Below the pieces are notes generated by a model, which made no database searches, had not been told where the DNA came from, and saw nothing but the letters and a program-made list of their open reading frames with translations. 32,560 nt of DNA, from NCBI GenBank assembly GCA_001247695.2, contig LGRX02025984.1, forward strand, positions 1 through 32,560. Reading direction: 5' to 3'. Of this stretch, positions 1-9,473 are shown piece by piece. The translations under genes were made by a program, and so were the position numbers. This DNA comes from Cymbomonas tetramitiformis (lineage: Eukaryota > Chlorophyta > Pyramimonadophyceae > Pyramimonadales > Pyramimonadaceae). Each line of letters begins with the position of its first letter. Positions within the stretch are counted from its first letter, which is position 1.

Positions 1-622
1 AGGCCGTTGAGCTGGCCTACGAAGGCTTGGTCAGTAATCATACACGGGCCTTTCGTTGCATGGCTCTCCTCGAGCATAACGTGGCAACTGGTACAGCGCA
101 TGTATGTGCTCCGCTGTCAGGAGTCACCGACTGCTAAGCCGGTGTATTACATTTTTGAAGCCAGCATTTTGCCAACGCAGGAAGACAGGTTGTAGTTCAC
201 AGATGACTACATACCTTCAGGATGAGCGACGCAAGTTCGAAGGGCTGGCATACGTCACCAGGCTCAGGAGCGCTCCATGGGTAGCGAGGGCGCTCGCACT
301 TCTGGAGAGGCGCCTACTTTCACCAGCCGCGGTCGGGGAGGAAGCGCGAGAGGCCCACGTGACCGAAAGGTCGGAGCATACTGACGATGAGATGAGGGAC
401 ATTCGACAGAGTGTAGTTAATCGCTTCACAGAGGCGCTCTCTCACGGTAGCCCCAGTTCCCTCAGCGAATCTGGTGACGCTCATATTCCTTCCGCTCCGG
501 AACACTCGGTATGCAGTGCCGAGACGCAGGCGTTCCAGGACCACAGTCAATGTGCTCGCCAAGTTTCTCGTGGACGTTTTTATGGGGGTCGCCCGGATGC
601 AGCGGGGCGGCGACCCCACTGA
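1..622 (+). pseudogene. Decayed retroelement-like ORF (copy 1, upstream part)
   Basis: Two overlapping open stretches, frame 1 (to 195) and frame 2 (104-622), together resemble part of the ORF at 30365-32041. The VYYIFE stretch here matches VYYLFE there. A following RRKFEG segment and a long acidic, helical stretch align loosely in the same order. The change of frame near 190 marks it as a broken copy, cut by the window edge. No known domain is recognised. Its value is comparative: it shows that the 27-32 kb unit is a repeated element. The homology call rests on visual alignment only. Confidence 0.45.
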
Positions 623-1140
623 ACAATCATCGCTGCGGCCCTGGACTGCCCGCGCACGCAGTCCACATCAGGCCAGATGCCTTGTGGGGGTCGTTAACCC
701 TTGCAGGCAGTGTAGTGATTGGGCGGTATCTAGGAGGCACATCGGCGACAGTCGTGGCCATCTGGGCAGCAATGGAGACATTACGTTGGCATGTCAGTCA
801 ACGCTCGTTCAGAGTATGGTGCTTGAACTGGTGTACCTCTTGGGGGAGGACGCTTCATGCGTGGGGGACGGTCGCCCTGTGCTGTCCATGCCGAGAGCAA
901 TATGATATTTGGGTATTATGGATCCTGGCAATGTTTTGGTACGCGCTGGTCCTCTATGTGCACACCACTGGGGTGTACATTGGCTTGCGCCACGTCAGTG
1001 CAAGCGATTGGATGGTGGTTCCCCTCAGGGGGTTGATGGTATTCTTCGCGTGGTGGTCACGCAGTATTGAGACCATGCTGCTCCTGACCTTCGTTTGGAT
1101 TTGGACGGGTGTCCATTTGCACTCGGACAGTGGGGGGTAG
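511..1140 (+). CDS. Multi-pass membrane protein ORF of retroelement-like unit (copy 1)
   Basis: This 209-residue ORF starts at an ATG at 511 and overlaps the preceding ORF in the -1 frame. From about residue 60 it is strongly hydrophobic, with four or five probable membrane segments (around GSLTLAGSVVIG, WVLWILAMFWYALVLYV and MLLLTFVWIWTGV), separated by Cys/Trp-rich loops. The open frame at 31954-32560 has the same character, a shared VVAIWA motif and a similar position and frame relation to the ORF before it. The function is unknown. An envelope-like or viroporin-like role would be speculation. It ends next to a 2 kb DNA element that probably inserted into its 3' end. Confidence 0.45.
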   Translation: MQCRDAGVPGPQSMCSPSFSWTFLWGSPGCSGAATPLNNHRCGPGLPAHAVHIRPDALWGSLTLAGSVVIGRYLGGTSATVVAIWAAMETLRWHVSQRSFRVWCLNWCTSWGRTLHAWGTVALCCPCREQYDIWVLWILAMFWYALVLYVHTTGVYIGLRHVSASDWMVVPLRGLMVFFAWWSRSIETMLLLTFVWIWTGVHLHSDSGG

Positions 1141-1464
1141 GCGAGGTAGCATAATGATTGGGGAATAGAAAAGTGCAAAATGGGGAATAGAAATTCTGTC
1201 AATTTCTGGGGAATAGATTATATGTCACATGCCATCTATCGTTTGTACTATCAATTATGAACTATCACTACTGTAGGTGTCCACCGCTCGTGTCCACCGC
1301 GGAGGTTCAGCGTGTGCAATATTTTGCGTCTGGCACACCCCCTTCTTCTAAACAATTTATTGCATGTAGCATGAAGCATAATTTTTCCACCATTCGATTC
1401 TAAAGCGTTTGTATTCATTAGGTGAATACCTTTTGTTTGAGCTATCGATTGGCCCCATCCGCAA

Positions 1465-2660
1465 CCGCATCAGCTTAGCATTCAGTCGCGACTGCAAGCT
1501 AAGTTGGTGCGGCGTGAGATGGTTTCAACCACTTGCGGCTTTGCAGAATAGGGGTTTTCGTGAGAATCTTCTCACGAAAATTGGCAGTGATATTGTTCAT
1601 AGCAATATCAGTGCACCCTCAAGAGCATATGGCAAGCCGTTGAGTATATTAAAGATGGCCGCGTGCTGGCATGATGCCTTTTGGGTTTGAAACCCAAAGC
1701 CAAACATGCCAAACAGCGAAGGGCTTCCCGTGAGTTCAAGCGCACGTAACTTTGCAAAATATAATGATCAGATGTATATATTTCACATTTCTGAAGTGCA
1801 AGGTTTGCGATAGCTTGTGCGCGAAGTTGACATATTATTTCTTTGACCCAGATTTATGAGTTTGAATAGCACGCTAAAATCTGTGTCAAAGAAATAGTTA
1901 AACCATTTTGCGCACAGACTTTCTTAGACCTTGTGCTTCGAATATATCAAAGATACATATCTTGGCAATATTTCTACGCAGTTACGTGCGCTAGAACGCA
2001 CGGGAAGCCGTTTGCTGTTTAGCATGTATTGGGTTTGGAAACATTCGAACCCAAGCCCAATAGATCTGCCAAAGAAATAAATTGATGGTTTTGCCAATAA
2101 GTTATCTCAGGCCTTGAGCTTCTGAGAACTGAAAGATATATGTCTTGTAAATATTTGTGCATAGTTTCGCGCGCTATAACGCACGGGAATTACTTTTCAG
2201 TTTGGCATGTATTGGGTTAGGGTAAACTCGAACACCAACCCAATAAATCTGCCAAAGAAATAAATTGATGGCTTCGTGCACAAGGCTTTTGAGGCCTTGG
2301 GCCTTTGGCAACTAAAAAATATATATCTTACTAATACTTTTGCAAAGTCACGTGCGCTGGAACTCACGGGAAGCCCTTTGCTGTTTGGCATGTTTGGGTT
2401 TGGGTTTGCGGTTTACCCAAACCCATGATGTGCAGCACGCGTTTTGCGCATAGCTTACATCAGAGGTTGTGCGTTTGAGGGTGCACCAATATTGCTGTTA
2501 GCAATATTGGTGCCAAGTATCGTGCGCTAGAACGCACGAGAACCCCTCCGCTGTTTGAGTTTTTATGCGATGTGCATGAAAGTTATAAGGGCCTATCAGC
2601 TTAGCTCGCAGTCGCGACTGCAAACTGAGCTGATGCGGCCACGGATCGGCTCAATCAAGA
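1465..2660. repeat. Nested inverted and ~185 bp tandem repeats inside the DNA element
   Basis: Around 2000-2370 two tandem units of about 185 bp share the blocks CTGCCAAAGAAATAAATTGA and CACGGGAAGCC. A partial third unit follows to about 2410. At 1690-1760 the same block occurs in reverse complement (GGCTTCCCGTGAG). The outer blocks at 1465-1520 and 2596-2640 share a motif around CAGTCGCGACTGCAA, and the AATATTG/CAATATT blocks at 1585-1625 and 2490-2515 also recur. The whole could fold into a large cruciform. No gene is seen here. Confidence 0.6.
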
Positions 2661-2916
2661 GCTCAAAAACTTCCTAGGAGTCTAAATGATATATCTATGT
2701 GCGTTGCGAACGTTGGGAAAATGTTCTCCTAATCTAATTTACTCGCAAACAGTGTGGGGTAGACGTGCAGTGAAGCCTTAATTTAATATTCACGGCCGTG
2801 AATTTAATACTCACGGCCGTGAATTCCAGATTCGGGAGGGCGTAAACCGTCGCGTGTCACGTTTATGTGAGAACTGAAGTCGGCTTGGTTGCAAAGACCT
2901 GTCCGGTATTTTCTCC

Positions 2917-3011
2917 AAGTATTTTCAGACGTGTTCCCAAAGTGACCAAAAACCGTTCGATTGCCAATCGAACGGTTTTTGGTCACTTTAGGAACACGTC
3001 TGAAAATACTT
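2917..3011. repeat. 95 bp near-perfect palindrome (hairpin)
   Basis: Arms 2917-2963 and 2965-3011 (47 bp each) are reverse complements with one mismatch (GTTCCC against the complement of AGGAAC), around a single central base at 2964. The arms run from AAGTATTTTCAGACGTG to CCGTTCGATTG. It lies within the DNA element near its right end. Such a structure would form a long hairpin as RNA or a cruciform as DNA. Confidence 0.85.
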
Positions 3012-3171
3012 AGTGTTGTCTCGCGTGTTGTCACCAAGCCTAAACTCACGATCTCACTCCCAATGGTGATAGTAGACGCATGTGCGCGTGACGCATAATC
3101 TATTCCCCAGAAATGGACAGAATTTCTATTCCCCATTTTGCACTTTTCTATTCCTCGAAAACCATTTTTCC

Positions 3172-3742
3172 ACAGTGGGGTACACCAGGCCCCCAGAGCG
3201 TCTTGTTCTTCCACGATGCCACACAGCAGTCAAGCTGCGCAGGGGTGGACAGTCCCACCCTTACGTTTGCTCACAGGTGTTCCTGTTGGGACGCGTTCCC
3301 CTGCATCATGTATCTGGCAGGCTTCATAAGCCGCGCTTTTGCTGCTCGCTGGGCGCCGCTTTCGATACAATCTGATGCTGCATCACATTGCGCAGGCGAC
3401 CTATGTCGGCCTCGCCCTAGTATGATTTTTGGGCAAAGCTGGCGCCAGCCAGGTACTGATGAGGACGACCGAAGGGGGTCATTTTAAAGCCCGCCGCAGG
3501 CGCCGAATTTTTTTGGGCAATACAGTATTCCTTTCGCTTTCAGCATCGATTCCCTTAGTAACGCCATACTATCATGATGGATCTTCGGAATATTCCTTTT
3601 GGGCAAAAATGATAATATTATGTCGATGCGATAATGAAACATTACATGCGTGGATGTATCTATCGAAAGTCTGAATGATGCAATGATAATAACAATAACA
3701 CTAATACCAAAGACCAGATTAAGAGTTGCCTGAAGTTTTGAA
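3172..3742. other. Gene-poor stretch next to the DNA element
   Basis: After the 9 bp direct repeat, the reading frame of the membrane ORF at 511-1140 can be followed a short way (VHQAPRASCSS onward) to a stop near 3329. This suggests that the 3' end of that ORF was displaced by the insertion. From about 3490 the sequence becomes AT-richer and I see no gene, RNA or repeat until the minus-strand transposase relic ending at 3743. Confidence 0.3.
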
Positions 3743-6177
3743 TTATAGAAAGGGGAATTTGCTCTTCACTGCCACATGTCGGTCAACCACTTGAGACACC
3801 TTATACACCTGCTCACGATCCCTTTCATCCTCTGAGTAGAAGTGACATCTGCCTCGAGATCCATAGTATCTGTCTAAACTCGTTTTAATGAATTCATCTG
3901 CTTCGTGGGATGCCGGACCATTGTAGTCGATAAAACTCTCCATTACATAGTTTTCTTGCTTTAAGCCACGGGTCGCACTGGCGTGCTTGTCAACAGTAGA
4001 ACCCATCCCCTCTACCACTGCCTCGTTCTGGTGCTTGTGTGCGCAGTGCGAAAACAAGAATAACCAATCATGTGCTCCCATATACAACTCCTTGACTGTT
4101 GAAAAGTCTTTCATGATAATAGTCTCCCCCCGTTCCCTAAACGTGACTTTTGTGAGGTCTCCAGAAACACTACTCTGATCCAGAACATGTCGCCATTTAG
4201 TGAGAAAGGGCTCTTTTTCTTTTGCAGCTTGAAGCCTTTCCCGAATAAGCAACTGCTGGGAACTCATAGTTTCATAAGAGGCAAACGGTATGTGAGAAGC
4301 TGCTTCCCTTGCCCACCTATGTATAGTAGATAATAGGTCTTGAAGCGAGTCGATTCCGTTGCACAAGCGCCGCAAGGAAAAGCACCCCTCCATTACAACC
4401 AGTCGTTCTCTCCTGGTGGGGCTTGGCCTTTCTGAGGTGTTCTCGTCTATGAAGCGTGCTACTAGATGCTGATGCACAATATCACACCACTTACTCAACT
4501 TAAACTTCAACAGATACTTGAAAGCCATCGCCGGGGTTTTCCTGTGGGTGACATGAATATTCGCTTGCAAACTTAATTTCTTCCCGTGGAAATGACCTGT
4601 GTCTAACTCAGCTCTTAAGCTAGTTAACAGTGGGAAAGAAGGTGGGATCTTTTCTTTGTCAAAGTAATCCTCGGGAATTCTATCCGTAAGAGAAATCAAC
4701 TCGTCCTCCTTCCTCATAACTTCCCAAGGAAGGATGTTCACAGTCTGCTGCACAAGAGAAACATCTTTAACGTGCTCCAAGAGATCAGTCATACCCACTA
4801 GTAAGCACAAAAAAGCAAACTCCTGCAACTTATCCAGGTGTGTTTGTGCCAGATTCTTTTCGTCTGGCTTGGTGCTGGGATCTGCAAGAGTAGTTTCAAG
4901 TTTGAGTTTCATTGTTGGCCATTTCCTAACGAAACTTTTGTACACCTTACGTTCTGCCTGAGCAAACCTGGTGTCACAGTGTTGTAGTGGGGAATAGGCA
5001 CGCTGACTCAGAGCCTTGGCAGCCTCCAAAAACTTTTCATATTGCTTGCCGTGTGAGAGCTTGGACGAAATTTGAGAAGTAAAGTCTGACAAATCTTTGT
5101 ACCATGTTAAACCAGTGTCATTGCGAGTGTTTCCCAACACGAGTTCCAGTTTATGACCCCCATCCCACGCAAACATTAGCCAACTGCTTGAGCAGTCAAT
5201 TCGGTTTGCAAGCTCAGTATGGACACCCAAAGAGAAACACTGTCCATCAAAGGCACCCCACTGTGAGCTGATGCTTTAAAACCTCAGGTGTAAATTTGTA
5301 CTGTCCCACCAACACTGTCTGCAAAATATTATCGGTTACTCCAACCTTATTGTGGCCCTCGATCACTGGAGGATTCGCCAAAAATATGGCCTTAAACTCT
5401 CCTTCAAACATCGTAATGGCCGCTTGAACCTGACCAGTGCGACGAAGTTCTGTGACCTTGTCCGCAGCGAGACAAAAACCCCCGAGGCTTGAGGGTGGCT
5501 GGGTCAGTGGAAAGCAAAAACATGCGGACACCTTCAACTAGAGTTGCGTGAAAACAGGGTAGCATAGCAGCAACCCACTTTCTCGTGTGGAGTTGGCGAC
5601 CGACATCTGTTCCAATCAAGTATTGTTCCACAACTATTTGCTCGTATTTGTAATATGAGCCCCCTTCATCACGGATTATTTCATAGGCTAGCCTTCCTAA
5701 TGTGAGACCGATCTGCATGCGTTCGTTAGCGGCTGCAACGTGGATTGAGCTCGCCTCAGCACACCAGACATGCGCAGCCGAGGCAAAGTGAGCGACTATC
5801 GAAGCCTTACGATTCTTTAAATGTTGGTCACTCTTGAAAGTCCCTAGGGTATCCTTGTTGTTGCCTCGAAGCAAGCCCTTAGGGCATTCATGGCGGTGAT
5901 ACAAGCAGAGTTGGCACACAAGCTTCTCCGAGTCGGGATCAAAGCGACAGTTTGTGACACGGCAAACAGAAGAGACATCTTTACACTTTGCTAGGTCAAT
6001 CTCAAGCAAAGCACTACCAGTGGAGCGACCGCCTTTCTTGATAGTTTGAATTTCGACGACTTTTTCGGCGATACTCGCGGGCATTTCACCGAGGAGCTTT
6101 TTTATTTCGGCATCTGACTGGAGAAGTGGTCGCAAGCCAGCAGAGAGCAGTTGTAGCCTGCCCAACGTTTGGGACAC
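3743..6177 (-). pseudogene. hAT/ZNF862-like transposase relic, frameshifted
   Basis: Three minus-strand open segments form one protein in order: 6177-5404, 5537-5247 and 5230-3743. The first has a zinc-finger-like Cys/His region (VCRVTNC, CQLC, then HLKNRK and H-x-H positions) typical of the N-terminal finger region of hAT-derived proteins. The third has a WDGGHKLELVLGN motif, matching the conserved A/GH-LEL position of these transposases, a tRFAQ-like block, and a long C-terminal part ending in YKVSQVVDRH. A frame change lies between 5537 and 5404, and another near 5245 at a GGGG run, where DGQCFSLG continues in the next frame. No ATG is seen upstream of 6177, where the frame is closed by a TAG near 6215. 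Probably inactive. The exact superfamily is uncertain. Confidence 0.6.
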
Positions 6178-6329
6178 AATTGAGAGAATGCGCTCAAGCT
6201 CCTCCTACACACAAGCATCGATTGCACGAAACCCACCGTCCAGATAAGGTAAACCATGGGGTTCGCGCAAACACCCTGCGGGACTTCTCCTCGGAAGGCG
6301 TCGCCTCGGAGAAGACGCGCACTGCCCGG

Positions 6330-6475
6330 CGGTGCCACCCGCCTCTGCGGGCAAGACCTACTCGGCGGCACCATCTACCTCGGCGGCAAGACCTACCCCC
6401 GGCGGCACCACCTACCTCGCTCGGCGGCAAGACCTACCTCGGCGGCACCACCTACCTCGGCGGCACGTCCGGAGC
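6330..6475 (+). repeat. GC-rich minisatellite (GGCGGCACCACCTACCTC-like units)
   Basis: About seven imperfect ~18 bp units, alternating GGCGGCACCACCTACCTC and GGCGGCAAGACCTACC, lie in tandem. The run is in phase with an open plus frame, but the encoded GG-Y repeat has no counterpart in the following SWIM-type sequence. It is best read as a minisatellite. Confidence 0.7.
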
Positions 6476-6479
6476 GTGC

Positions 6480-7391
6480 TTTAGTTCGCGTTTACCCGGA
6501 AGCTGGTGGGGACTTCCAACCTTCCCTGCTTCACGTCATGCGGGCAGGCACTAACGGTAAATGCTATGGACGGAAGTCTAATGGTTCTCGTCACGACATC
6601 CCAATTCTGAGAGGGCAGCTGACTATTGGGTACATCGGAAGCTTGACCTACTATTTCCCAGCAAAAACGGCACCTCTTCGAAACGGTCAAGTTCGCGAAT
6701 TGAAGACCTCTCCCCCGATCCGGAAGATTATATTCTGCTCGTGGAAGTGTGTTCAAAACCCATGGTATTGTTGTCACGTTTCGATGCCTGAACTGCCCGA
6801 GGGGGGGGGCGAACCGTGTACCCAAACTTCTTGTTGCACCGGACACAAAGATCCTGGAAAGTGAGGAGACTCGTCTCTGTTCTCTTGGTGTTTGCGTTGC
6901 CCATGAGGATGTGACCCCAGAAGAGGCTCGAGGACATCTGGTGAGATTCGGAGATGGACGTGGAGGAGAGACTTCGCAACGGTGTTAAGGTGAAAGCGAG
7001 TGGCAAGGGTTTCATGACGAAGAAGATAGAGAATTTCTATAAGGCGCTCCACGGCATGGTTAAGACCGATAAGCTTGCACTGACTCAAATCCGGAAATGT
7101 GTTCCTGGTGGTGCAACCGTGTATAACTTCCGAGTTTGTCACCCCGATTCCGATGGCCGTGAATACCTCTTGGAGTTTGGACGAGAATACCGTTGTTCGT
7201 GTCCGTGTTTTCGAGATATGGCGAGGACCCGACCTGCTCCCTGCAAGCATTTCCTTTGGCTGTACTCCGAGATATTCGAAATTCCGATCATTACGAGTGT
7301 GGGATACCTTCACGAGCCATCTCTGCTATCCTCAGAAGTTCGCAAAATACTGTCTTATTATCCTGGAATTCCGGACAACTTCGATCTCTAG
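6480..7391 (+). pseudogene. SWIM zinc-finger protein, frame-broken
   Basis: Three consecutive open segments in different frames (to about 6800, 6749-6988, 6945-7391) read as one protein. The first break falls at a run of nine or ten G near 6800, the second near 6945. The middle part has CLNC, then a Cys/His pattern (CSLGVCVAHED). The last part, 145 residues from an ATG at 6954, contains CSCPCFRDMARTRPAPCKH, a SWIM signature (CxC-xn-CxH). SWIM fingers occur in Mutator-like transposases and in ZSWIM proteins. With no catalytic DDE region seen, the class is not fixed. The 3' end at 7391 is a normal stop (TAG). Confidence 0.6.
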
Positions 7392-7509
7392 TTGCTTAGC
7401 TAGAATACAAACGTAAACCTGTTATGGCATGTTATATATTTTACAGTGTATGCATTTTCATATACGTTATTCAAAAAATTGTGTATACCATTGCGTGTAT
7501 TAGCACCCT
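7392..7509. other. AT-rich spacer
   Basis: About 120 bp of AT-rich sequence follow the stop of the SWIM-type gene and precede the first 153 bp repeat unit. No gene or clear signal is seen. It may hold the left boundary of the palindrome-bearing region, but no terminal inverted repeat is recognisable. Confidence 0.3.
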
Positions 7510-8040
7510 CATCCATATTCGAGTTGTATGATTAACCGTACGGTCCAAGCTTGACAATCGTATACGATTGTCACACGTGAGAGAGACCCGAACCTAGCGC
7601 CTAGATCGTGTATCTTATTGCATGTCGTATAACCCTGCCTGGATATTCGCGAAGAGTTTGTCACTCATCCATATTCGAGTATGATTAACCGTACGGTCCA
7701 AGCTTGACAATCGTATACGATTGTCACACGTGAGAGACAGCCGAACCTAGCGCCTAGATCGTGTATCCTATTGCATGTCGTATAACCCTGCCTGGATATT
7801 CGCGACGAGTTTGTCACTCATCCATATTCGAGTATGATTAAGCGTACGGTCCAAGCTTGACAATCGTATACGATTGTCACACGTGAGAGACAGCCGAACC
7901 TAGCGCCGAGATCGTGTATCCTATTGCATGCCGTATAACCCTGCATTGATATTCGCGAAGATTATTACACTCGTCCATATTCGAGTATGATTAACCGTAC
8001 GGTCCAAGCTTGACAATCGTTTACGATTGTCACACGTGAG
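7510..8040 (-). repeat. Tandem ~153 bp units each carrying the 22 bp palindrome (left array)
   Basis: Units start near 7511, 7667, 7820 and 7973 (ATCCATATTCGAG, or GTCC in the last), giving periods of about 156, 153 and 153 bp; the last unit is partial. Each holds CCGTACGGTCCAAGC followed by the palindrome with core GACAATCGTATACGATTGTC, at 7552-7573, 7705-7726, 7858-7879 and 8011-8032 (the last has one changed base). The palindrome is followed by CACACGTGAG and preceded by CAAGCT. In the arrays at 19-26 kb the order is CTCACGTG, palindrome, AAGC. This array is therefore in the opposite orientation, hence the minus strand given here. Confidence 0.9.
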
Positions 8041-8137
8041 TATTAAAGCCAATACCAAGTGGACCAGCCTTGATAAAGTTGAGATTTATTTATCTATGTA
8101 TACTAGGAAAATATTAAAATAATGCATAATTTTAGAC
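8041..8137 (+). promoter_or_regulatory. AT-rich upstream region of the H3-tail gene (separated by the retrotransposon)
   Basis: This AT-rich stretch lies between the left palindrome array and the retrotransposon insertion point. If the retrotransposon and one GGAAG copy are removed, it sits about 120-215 bp upstream of the ATG at 17719, so it is the likely distal promoter or leader. An ATG at 8138 would read in frame across the junction into the H3-tail ORF (see findings). Confidence 0.35.
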
Positions 8138-8146
8138 ATGTCTACT

Positions 8147-8151
8147 GGAAG
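8147..8151. repeat. Target-site duplication, left copy (GGAAG)
   Basis: GGAAG lies immediately before the TG of the 5' LTR. The identical 5 bp follow the CA of the 3' LTR at 17596-17600. A 5 bp duplication is standard for Ty3-type integrases. Confidence 0.95.
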
Positions 8152-8835
8152 TGTGCCCGGAGGCACAGCGTGAGCCGATATGCCTATGCGTCCGTATGTG
8201 TGTCATCGGGGGTAATCTGGGATTGGCACGATGACAGTGAAATTGGGCTTGAAATCACGATGAGAATGAATACCAGATGTCCGGGGTATGACAGTATGAC
8301 ACTATGACACTATGACAGTATGACACTATAGTAGTATGACAGTACTGTGGGGGGTGTCATCGTGGAACTCAGTCAGACCCTCGAAGAATGGTCAGATTCG
8401 CATCGGGGTTGAAAAGACAATGAAATCGAATATCAGATATTAAGGTTATGACGTATGACAGTATGACGCTATGACAGTATGACAGTATGACAGTACAGTA
8501 GTATGACAGTACTGTGGGGCAGTCATCGTGTCAGCCTGTTGGCATAACATCTGAATCGAGAATGACGAATCGGAATTAGAAATGAGATCGGATCGGGAAC
8601 TGAACGTTGAGCCGAAGTGTGACATCGGCTCTCGAGTGGTTGACCCTGCAACCTGAGTGACGAGTGAATAAGTAGAGCACTTGAGAAGTGTTTAGCCTTC
8701 AGAACTCGGAACCGAATTATCGTTTGTACCTCAATCTGGCCCTGATCCAGTATATTATAAAAATCCGAATTGTGTACCTTTGCACGTTCAATCAAAAACA
8801 TATCTCCGAGCATCTGTCGTCGTGCCCCTGGCACA
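8152..8835 (+). repeat. 5' LTR (684 bp)
   Basis: It begins TGTGCCCGGAGG and ends CCTGGCACA, with 6 bp terminal inversions TGTGCC/GGCACA. It matches 16903-17595 nearly base for base. It contains two TATGACAG-type microsatellite blocks (about 8288-8345 and 8453-8513) and a TATA-like TATTATAAAAAT near 8753-8764. The TATA-like box would place the transcription start near 8785, giving U3 of about 630 bp and a short R-U5. Confidence 0.95.
8752..8764 (+). promoter_or_regulatory. TATA-like box of the LTR promoter
   Basis: ATTATAAAAATC lies about 75 bp from the 3' end of the LTR, a suitable place for the element's RNA polymerase II promoter. The same sequence occurs in the 3' LTR near 17512-17524. 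The transcription start is not observed. Confidence 0.55.
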
Positions 8836-8837
8836 TT

Positions 8838-8856
8838 TGGTATCAGCGTGCTGCGA
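8838..8856 (+). other. Primer-binding site (initiator Met tRNA-like)
   Basis: Two bases after the 5' LTR comes TGGTATCAGCGTGCTGCG. TGGTATCAG is the complement of the 3' end (CTGATACCA) used by many plant and algal LTR elements that prime with initiator methionine tRNA. The following bases would have to match the host's own tRNA acceptor and T-arm, which cannot be checked here. Confidence 0.75.
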
Positions 8857-9473
8857 TTTCGCCTCTGCGCAACTCGCCCACGGGCCTTTTGAAACTTCCG
8901 TTGTGATACAGGGGGAGAGCTGCACTTCCGGCTATCTGGGCGCAATTTTAGCCTCCGTAAGTACATTTTTTTTCGTATACAACGGCCGTATCCTTTGAAA
9001 AACATCTCCAAAACTTCATATTTTTGCCCCTTAACACTGGGGGCTCAAACTGGCTCAGAAACCCAAGCATTCGTTTTCCGATCTTAAACCCGAAGTCCGT
9101 CCCAGGCCACAAACGACCGTCAGGGAGCACCCTAAAGGGTTTCCCCGGTCTACAGTAGCCAAGAAAACGATATAGCTCACCTTTCAGAGCCCCAAAAAGG
9201 CGAAAAACCGCCCAAAACAGAGGACGCAGAGACCCTTGGGGCCAACGTCCACATCCCAAGAGCGTGGCCTTCACCTCTGGGACCCGCTTGCGACGCACCT
9301 ACCGCTCAGCTGGTGCCCCATCACCGCCGAGGGATGACTTGTCCAGCCACCCTCTTGCAGGAAGCACCCCCTTCGATGAGCCGTCACTACCTCTTGATGA
9401 CGGTCCTGCTTATACACAAGCGAGGATCGAGGGTCGGAGGGGACGGCGAGTCCCCCGGCACAGACCCCCCATT
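8857..9473 (+). other. Retrotransposon leader
   Basis: About 620 bp lie between the primer site and the first in-frame ATG of the polyprotein. The polyprotein frame is already open from before 9264 but has no ATG until 9474, so translation either starts at 9474 or uses another codon. No separate Gag ORF is recognised in this stretch. Confidence 0.5.

Larger units (their letters stand above)
1136..3171. mobile_element. Non-autonomous DNA transposon with TIRs
   Basis: About 72 bp near each end are inverted copies: 1160-1231 (GGGGAATAGAAAAGTGCAAA onward) matches the reverse complement of 3083-3155 with few mismatches. A 9 bp direct repeat, ACAGTGGGG, occurs at 1127-1135 and 3172-3180, directly outside the proposed limits. 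A 9 bp target duplication is typical of Mutator-like elements, but the outermost ~20 bp do not pair well, so the exact ends are uncertain. No coding capacity was found inside. The interior contains nested inverted repeats and tandem blocks, listed separately. Confidence 0.6.
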
